The notes under the pieces were generated by a model. That model was not told the origin of the DNA, did no database searches, and was given only the letters and a program-made list of their open reading frames with translations. A program made the translations under genes and the position numbers. Of a stretch of DNA of 57,127 bases, positions 24,082 to 32,931 are shown one piece after another. Each line of letters opens with the position of its first letter. The stretch's first letter is position 1. This DNA is from Antribacter soli (GTDB taxonomy: Bacteria; Actinomycetota; Actinomycetes; Actinomycetales; Cellulomonadaceae): positions 1-57,127 of the forward strand of contig NZ_JAKGSG010000063.1 of assembly GCF_021568775.1 (NCBI RefSeq), in the 5' to 3' direction.

Positions 24082-25122
24082 ATGACCTCCACGGTTGACG
24101 CGCCGACCGCCGTCGGGCGCCTCCGCGTCGCCCGGCGCCGCAGGCTCGTTCTGGTCCTGGCGACCTTCCTCGTGCTCGGGGTCGCCCTGGCGACCCTCGC
24201 GCTCACCCTCGGGGCGGCGTCCCTGCCGCCGGGGCGCGCCCTGCTCGCGCTGCTCGGAGCGGGCGACGCGAAGGACGTGTTCATCGTGCACCGGCTCCGG
24301 CTGCCGCGGGTGGAGGCGGCGCTGCTGGTCGGCGCCGCGTTCGGCCTGGCGGGCGCGCTGTTCCAGTCGACGCTGCGCAACCCCCTTGCGTCCCCCGACA
24401 TCCTCGGCATCGCCTCGGGCGCGAGCCTGGGCGCCGTCTGGGCGCTCCTCGGGCTGGGCCTGACGGGGCTCACGGTGTCCGGCTTCGCGTTCCTCGGCGC
24501 GAGCGCCGTCGCGGTCGCCATCTGGTTCCTCGCCTGGCGGCGGGGCCTGCACTCGGTGCGGTTCGTCCTGGTCGGCGTGGGCCTCGCCTACCTGTGCTCG
24601 TCGGTCCTGGCCTGGCTCCTCGCGCGCGCCGACGTGCGCGAGGCGCAGTCGGCGCTGCTGTGGACCGTAGGCAGCGTGTCGGACGTCCGCGGCGAGGAGC
24701 TCGGCCTGCTCGCCGGCGGGGTCGCGATCCTGGCCCTCGGCGTCGCGCTGGTCTCCCGCACCCAGGGCCCGCTCGCGCTCGGCGACGACAACGCCCGCGC
24801 GCTCGGCGTGCACGTCGACGCGGCGCGCGTCGGCTCGTTGCTGCTCGCCGTCGCCCTGGTCGCCCTGGCCACGTCGTTCGCCGGGCCCATCGCGTTCGTC
24901 GCGCTCGTCGCGCCCGCGATCGCGCGCCGCCTCGTGGACGACGGCGGGGCCGCCCTGCTCCCGTCGGCCGCGACCGGCGCCGTCCTCGTCCTGGTCTCCG
25001 ACCTCGCCGGCCAGCACGCCCTGTTCGGCGTCGGCGCACCCGTCGGCATCGTGACCGGCCTGGTCGGCGCCCCCTACCTGCTGTGGCTGCTCGCCACGAA
25101 CGACAAGAGGAGCGCCGCATGA
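24082..25122 (+). CDS. FecCD-family iron-siderophore permease, second subunit
   Basis: The 346-residue permease has the same FecCD motifs as its neighbour: LRLPRVEAALLVGAAFGLAGALFQSTLRNPLASPDILGIASGAS, LALGDDNARALGVHV and AGPIAFVALVAPAIARRL. The sequence is clearly diverged from the first subunit, as in FepD/FepG pairs. ATG 24082 follows the previous stop by two bases, and its stop overlaps the ATPase start (ATGA). Confidence 0.92.
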   Translation: MTSTVDAPTAVGRLRVARRRRLVLVLATFLVLGVALATLALTLGAASLPPGRALLALLGAGDAKDVFIVHRLRLPRVEAALLVGAAFGLAGALFQSTLRNPLASPDILGIASGASLGAVWALLGLGLTGLTVSGFAFLGASAVAVAIWFLAWRRGLHSVRFVLVGVGLAYLCSSVLAWLLARADVREAQSALLWTVGSVSDVRGEELGLLAGGVAILALGVALVSRTQGPLALGDDNARALGVHVDAARVGSLLLAVALVALATSFAGPIAFVALVAPAIARRLVDDGGAALLPSAATGAVLVLVSDLAGQHALFGVGAPVGIVTGLVGAPYLLWLLATNDKRSAA

Positions 25123-25916
25123 GCGACCTCGCGCTGCGGGCCGAAGGCGTCAGCCTCGGCTACGACGGGCGCCGCGTGATCGACGGCCTCGACCTGGTGA
25201 TCCCGCCGGGGCGCATCACGGCGATCGTCGGGCCGAACGCGTGCGGCAAGTCGACGCTGCTGCGCGGCCTGGCGCGCCTGCACCCCCTGGAGGCCGGCCG
25301 GGTCACGCTCGGCGAGGACGATGTCTCGCGGATGCCGCGGCGCGAGCTCGCGCGCCGCGTCGGCATGCTCCCGCAGTCCTCCATCGCGCCCGACGGCGTC
25401 CGCGTCGCCGAGCTCGTGGGCCGCGGGCGGTACCCGCACCAGGGCTGGTTCGGGCGGCACTCGTCCGACGACGACGCGGTGGTGCTCGCCGCGCTCGAGT
25501 CGACCGGCACGGCAGACCTCGCCGACCGGCAGGTCCAGGAGCTCTCCGGCGGCCAGCGGCAGCGCGTCTGGATCGCGATGGTGCTCGCGCAGCAGACCGA
25601 CATCGTCCTGCTGGACGAGCCCACGACCTTCCTCGACGTGCGCCACCAGCTCGACCTGCTCGACCTGCTCACCGAGCTCAACCGGACGCGGGGCACCACC
25701 GTCGCGATGGTCCTGCACGAGCTCAACCTCGCCTCCCGGTACGCCGACAACCTCGTGGTGATGTCGGCCGGGCAGATCGTCGCCGAGGGGGCGCCCGACG
25801 TGGTCCTCACGCAGGACGTCGTGCTGCGCGCCTTCGGGCTGGAGGCGCAGGTCGTACGCGACCCGGTGTCCGGGTCGCCGCTCGTGGTGCCGGTGGGGCG
25901 GTTCCACGGCGCGTGA
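25119..25916 (+). CDS. Iron-siderophore ABC transporter ATPase
   Basis: The 265-residue FepC-type ATPase has Walker A GPNACGKSTLLRGLARL, the MLPQSSIAPDGVRVAELVGRGRYPHQ stretch typical of siderophore systems, signature LSGGQRQRVWIAMVLAQ, and Walker B IVLLDEPTTFLDVRHQ with the switch His in VLHELNLASRYAD. ATG 25119 overlaps the preceding permease stop. The binding protein gene follows 100 bp later behind its own iron box, so the importer is transcribed as two units. Confidence 0.93.
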   Translation: MSDLALRAEGVSLGYDGRRVIDGLDLVIPPGRITAIVGPNACGKSTLLRGLARLHPLEAGRVTLGEDDVSRMPRRELARRVGMLPQSSIAPDGVRVAELVGRGRYPHQGWFGRHSSDDDAVVLAALESTGTADLADRQVQELSGGQRQRVWIAMVLAQQTDIVLLDEPTTFLDVRHQLDLLDLLTELNRTRGTTVAMVLHELNLASRYADNLVVMSAGQIVAEGAPDVVLTQDVVLRAFGLEAQVVRDPVSGSPLVVPVGRFHGA

Positions 25917-25968
25917 TGTGCGGCACATCGGCATTTCGTCACGATCTCGTGACCTAATTGCCCGGTGG

Positions 25969-25987
25969 TGAGGTTAGGCTTGCCTCA
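25969..25987 (+). promoter_or_regulatory. IdeR/DtxR box upstream of the siderophore-binding protein
   Basis: TGAGGTTAGGCTTGCCTCA is a 19-bp imperfect palindrome matching the IdeR/DtxR consensus core (GGTTAGGCTNNCCT). It ends 29 bases before the GTG of the binding-protein gene. Iron-dependent repression is inferred. Confidence 0.75.
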
Positions 25988-26016
25988 CCCTGACCACCCC
26001 TGAACCTGGAGAACCC

Positions 26017-27063
26017 GTGCGTCCTCGCCGTTCCCTCACCGCGATCGCGGGCCTCGTGGCCGCGACCGCCCTCGCCCTCGCAGGCTGCTCGTCGACCGAC
26101 GGTGGCGGCGAGGCCACCCCGTCCGCCGACGCGTCCGGCGCCACCGACGAGTTCCCGATCACGATCGAGCACGCCTTCGGCGAGACCACCCTCGAGGCCG
26201 CGCCCGAGCGCGTCGCCACCTGGGGCTGGGGCTCCACCGAGGCCGCGCTCGCCGTCGGCGTCTACCCCGTGGCCGTCGCCGAGCAGGTCTGGACCGTCGG
26301 CGAGGGCAACCTCCTGCCCTGGGTGGAGGCCGCCTACACGGAGGCCGACGCCGAGCTTCCCGTCGTCCTGAGCGACCCCGAGGCGGGCGCGTCCGTGCCC
26401 TACGAGGAGTTCGTCGAGGTCGCCCCGGACGTGATCATCGCGCCGTACTCGGGCCTCACGCAGGAGCAGTACGACCTGCTCTCGGAGATCGCGCCCGTCG
26501 TCGCGTACCCGGAGGCCGCCTGGACGACGCCGTGGGACGAGACCATCTCGATCACCGCGCAGGCCCTGGGCCGCAGCGCCGCGGGCGAGGACGTCCTCGC
26601 GGGCGTCGACGAGTTCACCGGCGGGATCGCCGCCGAGCACCCCGAGTTCGAGGGCAAGACGGTCGCCGCGATCGTCGACAGCCCGTCCGAGGGCCTGATC
26701 TACGTCTACACGTCGCTCGACCCCCGCGCGGCGTTCCTCGAGGCCCTCGGCTTCGAGACCGCCCCGGCCGTCGACGAGCTCGACACCTCCGACGGCGGCT
26801 TCTTCTACACGCTGTCCTACGAGGAGCTCGACAAGCTCCAGTCCGACGTGATCGTCGCCTACACCTACACCGAGGAGGAGGCGGCGGCACTGCCGACGCG
26901 TGCTGAGCTGCAGGCCATCCCGGCCTTCGCCGCAGGCAAGGTCGCGCAGGTCGTCGGCACGGTGAACGTGTCGTCCGTCTCGCCGCCCACCGCCCTGTCG
27001 TACAGCTGGCCCGACGGTGTGGCCAAGCTGGCCGAGGACCTCGCGCCGATCGTCGCGGAGTGA
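26017..27063 (+). CDS. Iron-siderophore-binding lipoprotein
   Basis: The 348-residue FecB/FepB-type binding protein has a lipoprotein signal (RSLTAIAGLVAATALALAGC, Cys near residue 24). The mature domain shows ITIEHAFGETTLEAAPERVATWGW, VEVAPDVIIAPYSGLTQEQYD and WPDGVAKLAEDLAPI. GTG 26017 has GGAG eight bases before it. It captures the ferric siderophore for the permease/ATPase encoded upstream and carries a separate IdeR box, consistent with higher or independent expression of the binding protein. The ligand type (hydroxamate or catecholate) is not evident. Confidence 0.92.
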   Translation: MRPRRSLTAIAGLVAATALALAGCSSTDGGGEATPSADASGATDEFPITIEHAFGETTLEAAPERVATWGWGSTEAALAVGVYPVAVAEQVWTVGEGNLLPWVEAAYTEADAELPVVLSDPEAGASVPYEEFVEVAPDVIIAPYSGLTQEQYDLLSEIAPVVAYPEAAWTTPWDETISITAQALGRSAAGEDVLAGVDEFTGGIAAEHPEFEGKTVAAIVDSPSEGLIYVYTSLDPRAAFLEALGFETAPAVDELDTSDGGFFYTLSYEELDKLQSDVIVAYTYTEEEAAALPTRAELQAIPAFAAGKVAQVVGTVNVSSVSPPTALSYSWPDGVAKLAEDLAPIVAE

Positions 27064-27072
27064 TCTGAGGCA

Positions 27073-27153
27073 GACGCCGAAGTAGTCAGCCCGTCCTCGT
27101 CCTGCATGAGGCTTGCCTTGTGCGGACCAGGACGGGCTGACTACTTCGGCGTC
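27073..27153. terminator. 30-bp inverted repeat between convergent genes
   Basis: Bases 27073-27102 (beginning GACGCCGAAGTAGTCAGCCC) pair with 27124-27153 with one mismatch and a 21-base loop. It begins nine bases after the binding-protein stop and ends eight bases before the uppS stop. It probably works as a bidirectional terminator, but the stem is much longer than needed and lacks T runs. Confidence 0.75.
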
Positions 27154-27160
27154 ACTGCGA

Positions 27161-27946
27161 CTACTTCGCCTTCGCCATCGCGTCGATCGCCGCGCCGTAG
27201 CGGCGGTCGCGCTTCGCGAACTCCTCGACCGCCCGCCACAGGTGCGTGCGGTCCACCTCCGGCCACGGCTCCGCCAGGAACACCAGCTCGGCGTACGCGG
27301 CCTCCCACATCTGGAAGTTGGACGTGCGCTGCTCGCCGCCCGTGCGGATCAGCAGGTCCACGTCCGGCATGTCCGGCAGGTACAGGTGCTGCTGGATGGT
27401 CTTCTCGGTGATCCTGCGCGGGTCGAGCCGGCCCGCCGCGACCTCGCGGGCGATCGCGGCCGTCGCGTCAGCGATCTCCGCCCGCCCGCCGTAGTTCACA
27501 CACATGGTGAGCGTGCACACGTCGTTGTCGCGGGTGGTGACCTCGCACTCCTCCAGGACCCGGATCACCGACGCCCACAGCTTCGGGCGGCGCCCCGACC
27601 AGCGGATCCGCACGCCCCAGGACGCCATGGTCTCGAGCTGCCGCCGCATGACGTCCTGCGTGAAGCCCATGAGGAAGCGCACCTCGTCGGGCGAACGCTT
27701 CCAGTTCTCCGTGGAGAACGCATAGGCGGAGATGTGCTTCACGCCGATCTCGACGCAGCCGGCGACGACGTCCAGGAGCGCGGCCTCGCCGGCCTTGTGC
27801 CCCTCGGTGCGCGGCAGGCCCCGCGCGTTGGCCCACCGGCCGTTGCCGTCCATGACGACCGCGACGTGCTGCGGAACCAGCTCCGGCGGGACCGCGGGCG
27901 GCGTGGCACCGCCGGCGTGCGGGTAGGGCTTGGCGTGGGTCGTCAC
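27161..27946 (-). CDS. uppS: Isoprenyl transferase (undecaprenyl/decaprenyl diphosphate synthase)
   Basis: The 261-residue cis-prenyltransferase makes the polyprenyl-phosphate carrier for cell-wall synthesis. The signature [27 protein letters not shown] is at about residue 26 with the catalytic Asp of MDGNGR. Others are [28 protein letters not shown], and the C-terminal [32 protein letters not shown] 27946 overlaps the recO stop (GTGA). The recO-uppS pair is a common actinobacterial arrangement. It is essential. Confidence 0.95.
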   Translation of the reverse strand: MTTHAKPYPHAGGATPPAVPPELVPQHVAVVMDGNGRWANARGLPRTEGHKAGEAALLDVVAGCVEIGVKHISAYAFSTENWKRSPDEVRFLMGFTQDVMRRQLETMASWGVRIRWSGRRPKLWASVIRVLEECEVTTRDNDVCTLTMCVNYGGRAEIADATAAIAREVAAGRLDPRRITEKTIQQHLYLPDMPDVDLLIRTGGEQRTSNFQMWEAAYAELVFLAEPWPEVDRTHLWRAVEEFAKRDRRYGAAIDAMAKAK

Positions 27947-28671
27947 CGCTCCACCATTCTCAGGGATCGCAACGTTCTCTCCAGGTAGTACTGGCTGTAG
28001 GCGGCGACGAGGCCGCTCGCCTCCTTGCGGTGCCGGGCGACGGACGCGTCGGCGACGTCCCACTCGCCCGCGAGCAGCGCGGCGAGCAGGGCGAAGGTCT
28101 CGGGAGCCGGTGCCGGGGAGCCCGGCGGCCGGCAGCGGCTGCAGACCGCGCCGCCCTGCGACACGTTGAAGGCGTGGTGCGGGCCGGGCTCGCCGCAGCG
28201 GGCGCAGTCCGTGAAGCTCGGCGCCCAGCCGGCGACGGCGAGCGCGCGCAGGAGGTACGAGTCGAGGACCAGGCCGGAGTCGTGGTGCCGCTCCGCGAGC
28301 GCCCGCAGCCCGCCGGCCAGGAGCCAGTACTGCTGCACCGACGGCTCGTGCTCGGCGTCGACGAGCCTGTCCGCGGCCTCGAGCATCGCCGTGCCCGCCG
28401 TGTACAGGGCGTAGTCCTCGCAGATCGCGCGCGCGTACGGACCGATGGTCTCCGCCTGCGTCACCGTGTCGAGGTTGCGGCCCGTGTGCAGCTGGAGGTC
28501 CACGACCATGAACGGCTCCAGGCGGGCGCCGAACCGCGACGACGTGCGCCGCACGCCCTTCCCGACGGCCCGGACCTTGCCGTGCTCGCGCGTCAGGAGC
28601 GTGACGATGCGGTCCGCCTCGCCCAGCTTCTGGGCTCGGAGAACGATCGCGTCGTCTCGGTACAGGGGCAC
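27943..28671 (-). CDS. recO: DNA repair protein RecO
   Basis: The 242-residue protein has the N-terminal OB fold ([39 protein letters not shown]) and a zinc-binding module with CARCGEP and CSRC. It acts in the RecF pathway, loading RecA by displacing SSB and annealing single strands. GTG 28671 is chosen with GGGAG nine bases upstream. It is translationally coupled to uppS downstream and lies 59 bp after the membrane-protein gene. Confidence 0.93.
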   Translation of the reverse strand: MPLYRDDAIVLRAQKLGEADRIVTLLTREHGKVRAVGKGVRRTSSRFGARLEPFMVVDLQLHTGRNLDTVTQAETIGPYARAICEDYALYTAGTAMLEAADRLVDAEHEPSVQQYWLLAGGLRALAERHHDSGLVLDSYLLRALAVAGWAPSFTDCARCGEPGPHHAFNVSQGGAVCSRCRPPGSPAPAPETFALLAALLAGEWDVADASVARHRKEASGLVAAYSQYYLERTLRSLRMVER

Positions 28672-28730
28672 GGGACCATTCTCCCAGGCCTCACTGACAT
28701 CCCGGTCCGCCGTGCCGAAGAGAGCTGCCG

Positions 28731-29357
28731 TCAGCGCTCGACGAACGTGCCCTTCGACGTCAGCTCCGGCTCCCACACCGCACGGTGGATCACGTACCGC
28801 TCCAGGACCGCGCGGGTCGCCAGCGCGACCGCCGCCCACACCGCGAACAACAGCAACGCCTGCAGGAAGTTCGAGCCGATCTCGCCGAACCGCACGAGGG
28901 CGAGGAGCGGCACGAGCAGCATCAGGCCCACGAACGCGGGCAGGATGTTCACGCCGACCCACTGCAGCACGGAGAGGGCGTCGCGCTCGCGGACCGACTC
29001 GACACCCTGCTGCTCGAGGACGTCGACGACGCGGTCGGCCCGCCACTTCGCGACGTGCCGCGCGACGGTCCACTGGGCGCCGCGCGCCTCGAGCATCCCG
29101 ATGCCCGAAGGCGGCAGGATCCCGAGGATCGCGTGCACCTCGGCGGGCGTGAGGTACCCCTTGTCGATGATCGTCAGGCTGTGCACCGGCGGGTGCTTCG
29201 TGTCGGTCGGCAGCACGAGCGCGCTCAGGAACGTCGCGGCGCCGCCGGTGCCGAGGAGCCACACGAGGAACTCGGGCAGCGGGCCCGCGAACTGCGTGGT
29301 GAGAGCCGTGGCGAGCGCGCCGAGCGACGCGAGCAGGATGCGGTTCTTCAGCGTCAT
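28731..29357 (-). CDS. Membrane protein of unknown function
   Basis: I recognise no family in this 208-residue protein. Hydrophobic segments are [64 protein letters not shown] and [23 protein letters not shown], giving about four spans. The soluble middle (about 60-130) reads [52 protein letters not shown], helix-turn-helix-like in appearance but unverified. ATG 29357 lacks a ribosome site, and TAATAT lies nine bases upstream, suggesting a very short leader. It sits between recO and cydB on the same strand. Confidence 0.65.
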   Translation of the reverse strand: MTLKNRILLASLGALATALTTQFAGPLPEFLVWLLGTGGAATFLSALVLPTDTKHPPVHSLTIIDKGYLTPAEVHAILGILPPSGIGMLEARGAQWTVARHVAKWRADRVVDVLEQQGVESVRERDALSVLQWVGVNILPAFVGLMLLVPLLALVRFGEIGSNFLQALLLFAVWAAVALATRAVLERYVIHRAVWEPELTSKGTFVER

Positions 29358-29403
29358 GGTGTCTGAATATTACCGGTATCCACCGACACTCAGGCGGACC
29401 TGA

Positions 29404-30135
29404 TCAGAAGAACACGACGTCCTTCGGACCCAGGCGGCGCGCCACCATCCACCACGCCGCCCCCTGCGCGAGCAGCAGGGCCGGCAGCGCGGCGAGGATC
29501 ATGATCCCCAGCCCGCGCAGCGCCTCCTGCGACACCGCGCCGTCCATCAGGTGCGGCCACGCGACCGCCATCGTCGCCACCACCGGCGCCGCCACCGCAC
29601 CCGACGTGAGCCACAGCGGCAGCCGCGCCGTCATGCCGAGGCGGCGCGCCGCCACAGCGCGCCCGTGCACGCCGGCCAGCACGACGGCGACCACCGCCAG
29701 CACCACCGCCGCGACGGCGTTGCCCCACGCGACGCCGAGCAGCGCGCCGAAGCTCGCGGAGAGCAGCGTGCTCGAGACGACGATCGCCCGGTCCCACCGA
29801 CGGCGCCACGCCACGGACGTCCGCCGGCTGCGCAGCCAGAACCCGGCGTCGCGCACCGCCCAGGAGGCGACCAGCGCGACGACGGCCGGGTAACCCGCCG
29901 CTGCCAGCTCCGACTCGGCGTGCGGGAACGCGCCGAGCAGCACCCCCGCGGCGGCGATGAGCCACACCTCCCCCGGGAGCAGGAGCGGCCCCACCGCCGC
30001 CAGCAGCAGACGGCGCTCCTCCGCGGTGCGGCCGGGCCGCAGCAGGGAGGCACCCACCCCCTGGACCGCCCCGTCGAGCACCACCCAGCCCACGAGCAGC
30101 GCCGTGAGCAGCACCCCCCACGCCGGCGCGCTCAT
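29404..30135 (-). CDS. cydB: Cytochrome bd oxidase subunit II, short form
   Basis: The 243-residue membrane protein begins with the CydB pattern LTALLVGWVVLDGAVQGVGASLLRPGRTAEERRLLLAAVGPLLLPGEVWLIAAAG. The usual GP-WDGNEVWL is reduced to GPLLLPGEVWL, and the length is about 100 residues below the usual 340-380. ATG 30135 overlaps the cydA stop (ATGA), so the pairing with cydA is firm. It forms the structural partner of the haem-bearing CydA in quinol oxidation. The shortening suggests a divergent (CioB-like or reduced) subunit rather than a frameshift, since the reading frame is continuous to a natural stop. Confidence 0.75.
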   Translation of the reverse strand: MSAPAWGVLLTALLVGWVVLDGAVQGVGASLLRPGRTAEERRLLLAAVGPLLLPGEVWLIAAAGVLLGAFPHAESELAAAGYPAVVALVASWAVRDAGFWLRSRRTSVAWRRRWDRAIVVSSTLLSASFGALLGVAWGNAVAAVVLAVVAVVLAGVHGRAVAARRLGMTARLPLWLTSGAVAAPVVATMAVAWPHLMDGAVSQEALRGLGIMILAALPALLLAQGAAWWMVARRLGPKDVVFF

Positions 30136-31418
30136 CGGGCCACCTCCGGCGCGGCGCCGCTCACACCGGCAGGACCGCCGACGCCGAACCGCAGCAGCAC
30201 GTCGGCTCCCGCGCCGTCGTCGCGCAGGACCTCCCCCGGTGGCGCGCCGAGCACGAGCCGCTCCGTACCCCTGGCCGCGAGGCGGGTGAGCACCCACCAG
30301 TCGAGGACGGCCAGCGTCGCCATGATCCCGACGAGCGCCACGAGAGACACCAGCACCGCGGAGGCGGGCTGGCCGGAGACGACGTCGGACGTGCGCAGCA
30401 CCCCCGTGACGACCCACGGCTGGCGGCCCAGCTCGCGGGAGAGCCAGCCGAGGATCGCGACCACGAACGGAGCCGGGACCAGCACCGCCATCACCCGGTA
30501 GAGCCCGTGGCGCAGTCCGGGCCGGAGGCGGAACAACGCGTTCCGGATCAGCAGCAGCGCGAGCACCCAGCCCGCGAGCGCGGCAAGGTTCGCGAACATC
30601 TCCATGATCGCCCAGCCCGAGCCCACCAGGCCGGGGTAGGTGGCCATCGATGCGTCCGTGTCGAGGTACGAGAACTGCGCGTACCCGAAGCCGGTGGCGA
30701 TCAGCGCGCCGATCAGGCCCGTCCAGATCCCCGCACGCATCGAGCGGCGCCACACGTCCTCGTCGACGTCGGCGGACACCTTGCCCCCCGCGGACGCGTG
30801 CCGGCGCAGCCGCGACGCGCTGACCCCCACCAGCACGAACCCGCCCGCGATGAGGCACGCGCCGAGCACGTGGAACGACGAGACGAGGGCGGCCGGGTTG
30901 AGGATCAGGGCCGCCGGGTCGGTGATGCGCGCGACTCCGTCGACCAGCTCGAACCCGACGGGGTTGCGCAGGAACCCGTTCGCGACCATCACCGTGAAGG
31001 CGGAGGCGTAGCCGGTCAGCACGACGAGCCAGAACAGGGTTGCGTGCAGCCACCGCGGGAACAGGTGCCAGCCGAAGACCCACAGGCCGAGCAACGTCGA
31101 CTCCAGGAAGAACGCCACCATCGTCTCGACGGCGAGCGGCGCCCCGAACACCTCGCCCGCGACGTCGAGGAGGCCTGGGAAGTGGAGCCCGAACTGGAGC
31201 TCCAGGACGATGCCGGCCGCGATGCCGAGCGCGTAGTTCACGAGGTAGATCTGCCCCCAGAACCGCGTCGCGCGCTCGAACACGGCCTTACCCGTGACAG
31301 CCCACCGGGTCCCGAGGATGGCGACGACCGGTCCGAGCCCCAGGGTCAGCAGGACGAACAGGAAGTGGATCGCGGCCAGCAACGCGAACTGCAGGCGGGC
31401 GAGGTCTTCGGCGGTCAC
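30132..31418 (-). CDS. cydA: Cytochrome bd-type quinol oxidase subunit I
   Basis: The 428-residue haem-binding subunit of the bd terminal oxidase has an N-terminal axial His in FALLAAIHFLFVLLTLGLGP, FFLESTLLGLWVFGWHLFPR (haem-ligand region), the quinol-loop boundary, and ELGRQPWVVTGVLRTSDVV, which carries the conserved GRQPW motif. There are nine hydrophobic spans. The Q-loop is short, as in most Gram-positive CydA. GTG 31418 has no ribosome site, and TACGCT lies seven bases before it, suggesting a leaderless message. It is followed by a short cydB and no cydC/cydD in the window. Confidence 0.9.
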   Translation of the reverse strand: MTAEDLARLQFALLAAIHFLFVLLTLGLGPVVAILGTRWAVTGKAVFERATRFWGQIYLVNYALGIAAGIVLELQFGLHFPGLLDVAGEVFGAPLAVETMVAFFLESTLLGLWVFGWHLFPRWLHATLFWLVVLTGYASAFTVMVANGFLRNPVGFELVDGVARITDPAALILNPAALVSSFHVLGACLIAGGFVLVGVSASRLRRHASAGGKVSADVDEDVWRRSMRAGIWTGLIGALIATGFGYAQFSYLDTDASMATYPGLVGSGWAIMEMFANLAALAGWVLALLLIRNALFRLRPGLRHGLYRVMAVLVPAPFVVAILGWLSRELGRQPWVVTGVLRTSDVVSGQPASAVLVSLVALVGIMATLAVLDWWVLTRLAARGTERLVLGAPPGEVLRDDGAGADVLLRFGVGGPAGVSGAAPEVAR

Positions 31419-31453
31419 GCTTTCGAGCGTAGGTTCGCAAATCGCCGAAAGCG
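31418..31453 (-). promoter_or_regulatory. Candidate cydAB promoter and operator
   Basis: TACGCT (minus strand, 31431-31426) lies seven bases upstream of the cydA GTG. CGCTTTCG (31418-31425) and its complement CGAAAGCG (31446-31453) form an 8-bp inverted repeat with a 20-base spacer that brackets this hexamer. It could bind a redox or oxygen regulator; no family assignment is possible. Confidence 0.35.
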
Positions 31454-31517
31454 CGGGCTCGCGGCCCTTTCCAGGGGTGAATCCGGGGCATCCCTGAGCG
31501 CAGGAGTAGGGCTGGCC

Positions 31518-32084
31518 CTACCGCCCCGGCGTCGGGGGCTCGTCGACGTCGTCGCCCCCGCCGAGGTCGGTGCAGTCGACGTCCGCGACGCCGTGCGCCC
31601 GTAGGTACGGGCCGGCGCCCGTGTCGCCGGTCACCGAGGCCGAGACGCCGGTCCAGTGGTCCCGGCCCAGCAGCACCGGGTGCCCGGGACGGCCGGCGTA
31701 GACGGCGCGCCGCAGGGCAGGGCGCCCCGCGTCGTGAAGCACGCGTGAGACCGCCTCCGGCCGCAGGCCGGGCAGGTCGACGAGGGTGACGACGGCGACG
31801 TCGGCCGACGTCGCCGTGGCCGCCGCGAGGCCGGCCCGCAGCGACGCCGAGACGCCCCGGGACCAGCCGGAGGCGACCACCGGCACCGCCCAGGACGGGA
31901 CGAGCGGCACAATCTCGGCCGCACGGGCGCCGAGCACGACGATCACGTCGGAGCAGCCCCCCGCCCGCAGCGCGGAGCACGCGAGCTGCACCCACGGCTC
32001 CCCGGAAGCCGTCCGGGCCAGCGCCTTCGGCCCGCCGTACCGGGTCCCGGCACCGGCGGCCAGCACGACGCCGACGGCGGTCAT
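31518..32084 (-). CDS. MobA-like NTP transferase (molybdenum-cofactor nucleotidyltransferase type)
   Basis: The 188-residue protein begins with the nucleotidyltransferase motif VGVVLAAGAGTRYGGPKAL and contains VASGWSRGVSASLRAGLAAA and VVTLVDLPGLRPEAV, the pattern of MocA/MobA-like enzymes that attach CMP or GMP to molybdopterin. Enzymes of this type often accompany xanthine dehydrogenase, a molybdopterin-cytosine enzyme, and such a dehydrogenase is encoded 6 kb away. ATG 32084 follows the ABC permease stop by four bases, so it is probably the last gene of the importer operon. An exact nucleotide preference cannot be read from the sequence. Confidence 0.8.
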   Translation of the reverse strand: MTAVGVVLAAGAGTRYGGPKALARTASGEPWVQLACSALRAGGCSDVIVVLGARAAEIVPLVPSWAVPVVASGWSRGVSASLRAGLAAATATSADVAVVTLVDLPGLRPEAVSRVLHDAGRPALRRAVYAGRPGHPVLLGRDHWTGVSASVTGDTGAGPYLRAHGVADVDCTDLGGGDDVDEPPTPGR

Positions 32085-32088
32085 CCGC

Positions 32089-32931
32089 TCAGCGCTGCCC
32101 GTACCGGGCGAGCACGAGCGACTCGATCACCTGCGCCACCGTGTAGAGCGCGAGCGACACGACGGTCACGACGATCACGCACGCCCACACGAGGTTGTTC
32201 TGCGACTGCCCGGCGGCGTTGACCACCAAGGATCCGATCCCCTCGCCGGTGACGAGCCACTCCGCGAGCAGCGCCCCCGTGATCGCGCCCGGCACGGAGA
32301 TCCTGACGGACGCGAACAGCGCGGGGAGCGCCGAGGGGAAGGCCACGCGCAGCAGCACGGACCAGGCGCCGCCGCCGTACACGTGCACCACGTCCCGCAT
32401 CTGCGGCGTCACGGACCGCAGCCCCTGCACGATGTTCACGAGCGCGGGGAACAGCACGACGATCCCGCTGATCACCGCCAGGCGCGTGAAGGTGTCCGTG
32501 AACAGCAGGCGGATCACGGGCGTCAGGGCGATGAGCGGCACGGCGCGCAGGATGAGCGCGACCGGCATCACCGTCGCCTCGACGGGCTTCGACAGCACGA
32601 TCAGCGCCGCCGCGAGCGTCGCGACGAGCATGCCGGCCACGAACCCGATCGCGGCGTCGCCGAGGGTGACGCCGAGGGCGTCGAGGATCGTGGCCCGGGT
32701 CTGCGCGGAATCGTCCTTGTCGAAGAGATACTCGGCCACGTCGAGCGGCCCCTTGGCCACGAACGCGTTGTCCACGACCAGCACCGAGACGACCCACACG
32801 ACCGCGACGATCGCCAGCATCAGCAGCCCGGTCCCGAGGGCCCGGCTGACGCCGCTCAGGACGGCGCGCCCGGTCCCGGGTCGCACACGCTGCCCGACGG
32901 CGGTGCTCACCGAGGTGGTCACCCCGATCAT
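32089..32931 (-). CDS. ABC transporter permease (NMT1/THI5-linked), second
   Basis: The 280-residue SsuC/TauC-type permease has a leading hydrophobic segment LLMLAIVAVVWVVSVLVVD, then ALGVTLGDAAIGFVAGMLVATLAAAL, the ILRAVPLIALTPVIRLLFTD stretch and the ATPase-contact loop HVYGGGAWSVLLRVAFPSALPALFASVRISVPGA. ATG 32931 overlaps the first permease's stop (ATGA). Two non-identical permeases with one NMT1-type binding protein is an arrangement seen for pyrimidine-precursor, riboflavin or nucleobase importers. Here the purine context suggests a nucleobase, by inference. Confidence 0.87.
   Translation of the reverse strand: MIGVTTSVSTAVGQRVRPGTGRAVLSGVSRALGTGLLMLAIVAVVWVVSVLVVDNAFVAKGPLDVAEYLFDKDDSAQTRATILDALGVTLGDAAIGFVAGMLVATLAAALIVLSKPVEATVMPVALILRAVPLIALTPVIRLLFTDTFTRLAVISGIVVLFPALVNIVQGLRSVTPQMRDVVHVYGGGAWSVLLRVAFPSALPALFASVRISVPGAITGALLAEWLVTGEGIGSLVVNAAGQSQNNLVWACVIVVTVVSLALYTVAQVIESLVLARYGQR

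Noticed and set aside
29404-30135. cydB as a pseudogene
   Set aside because: The frame is continuous, starts in an ATGA overlap with cydA and ends naturally, so a short functional form is more likely than decay.
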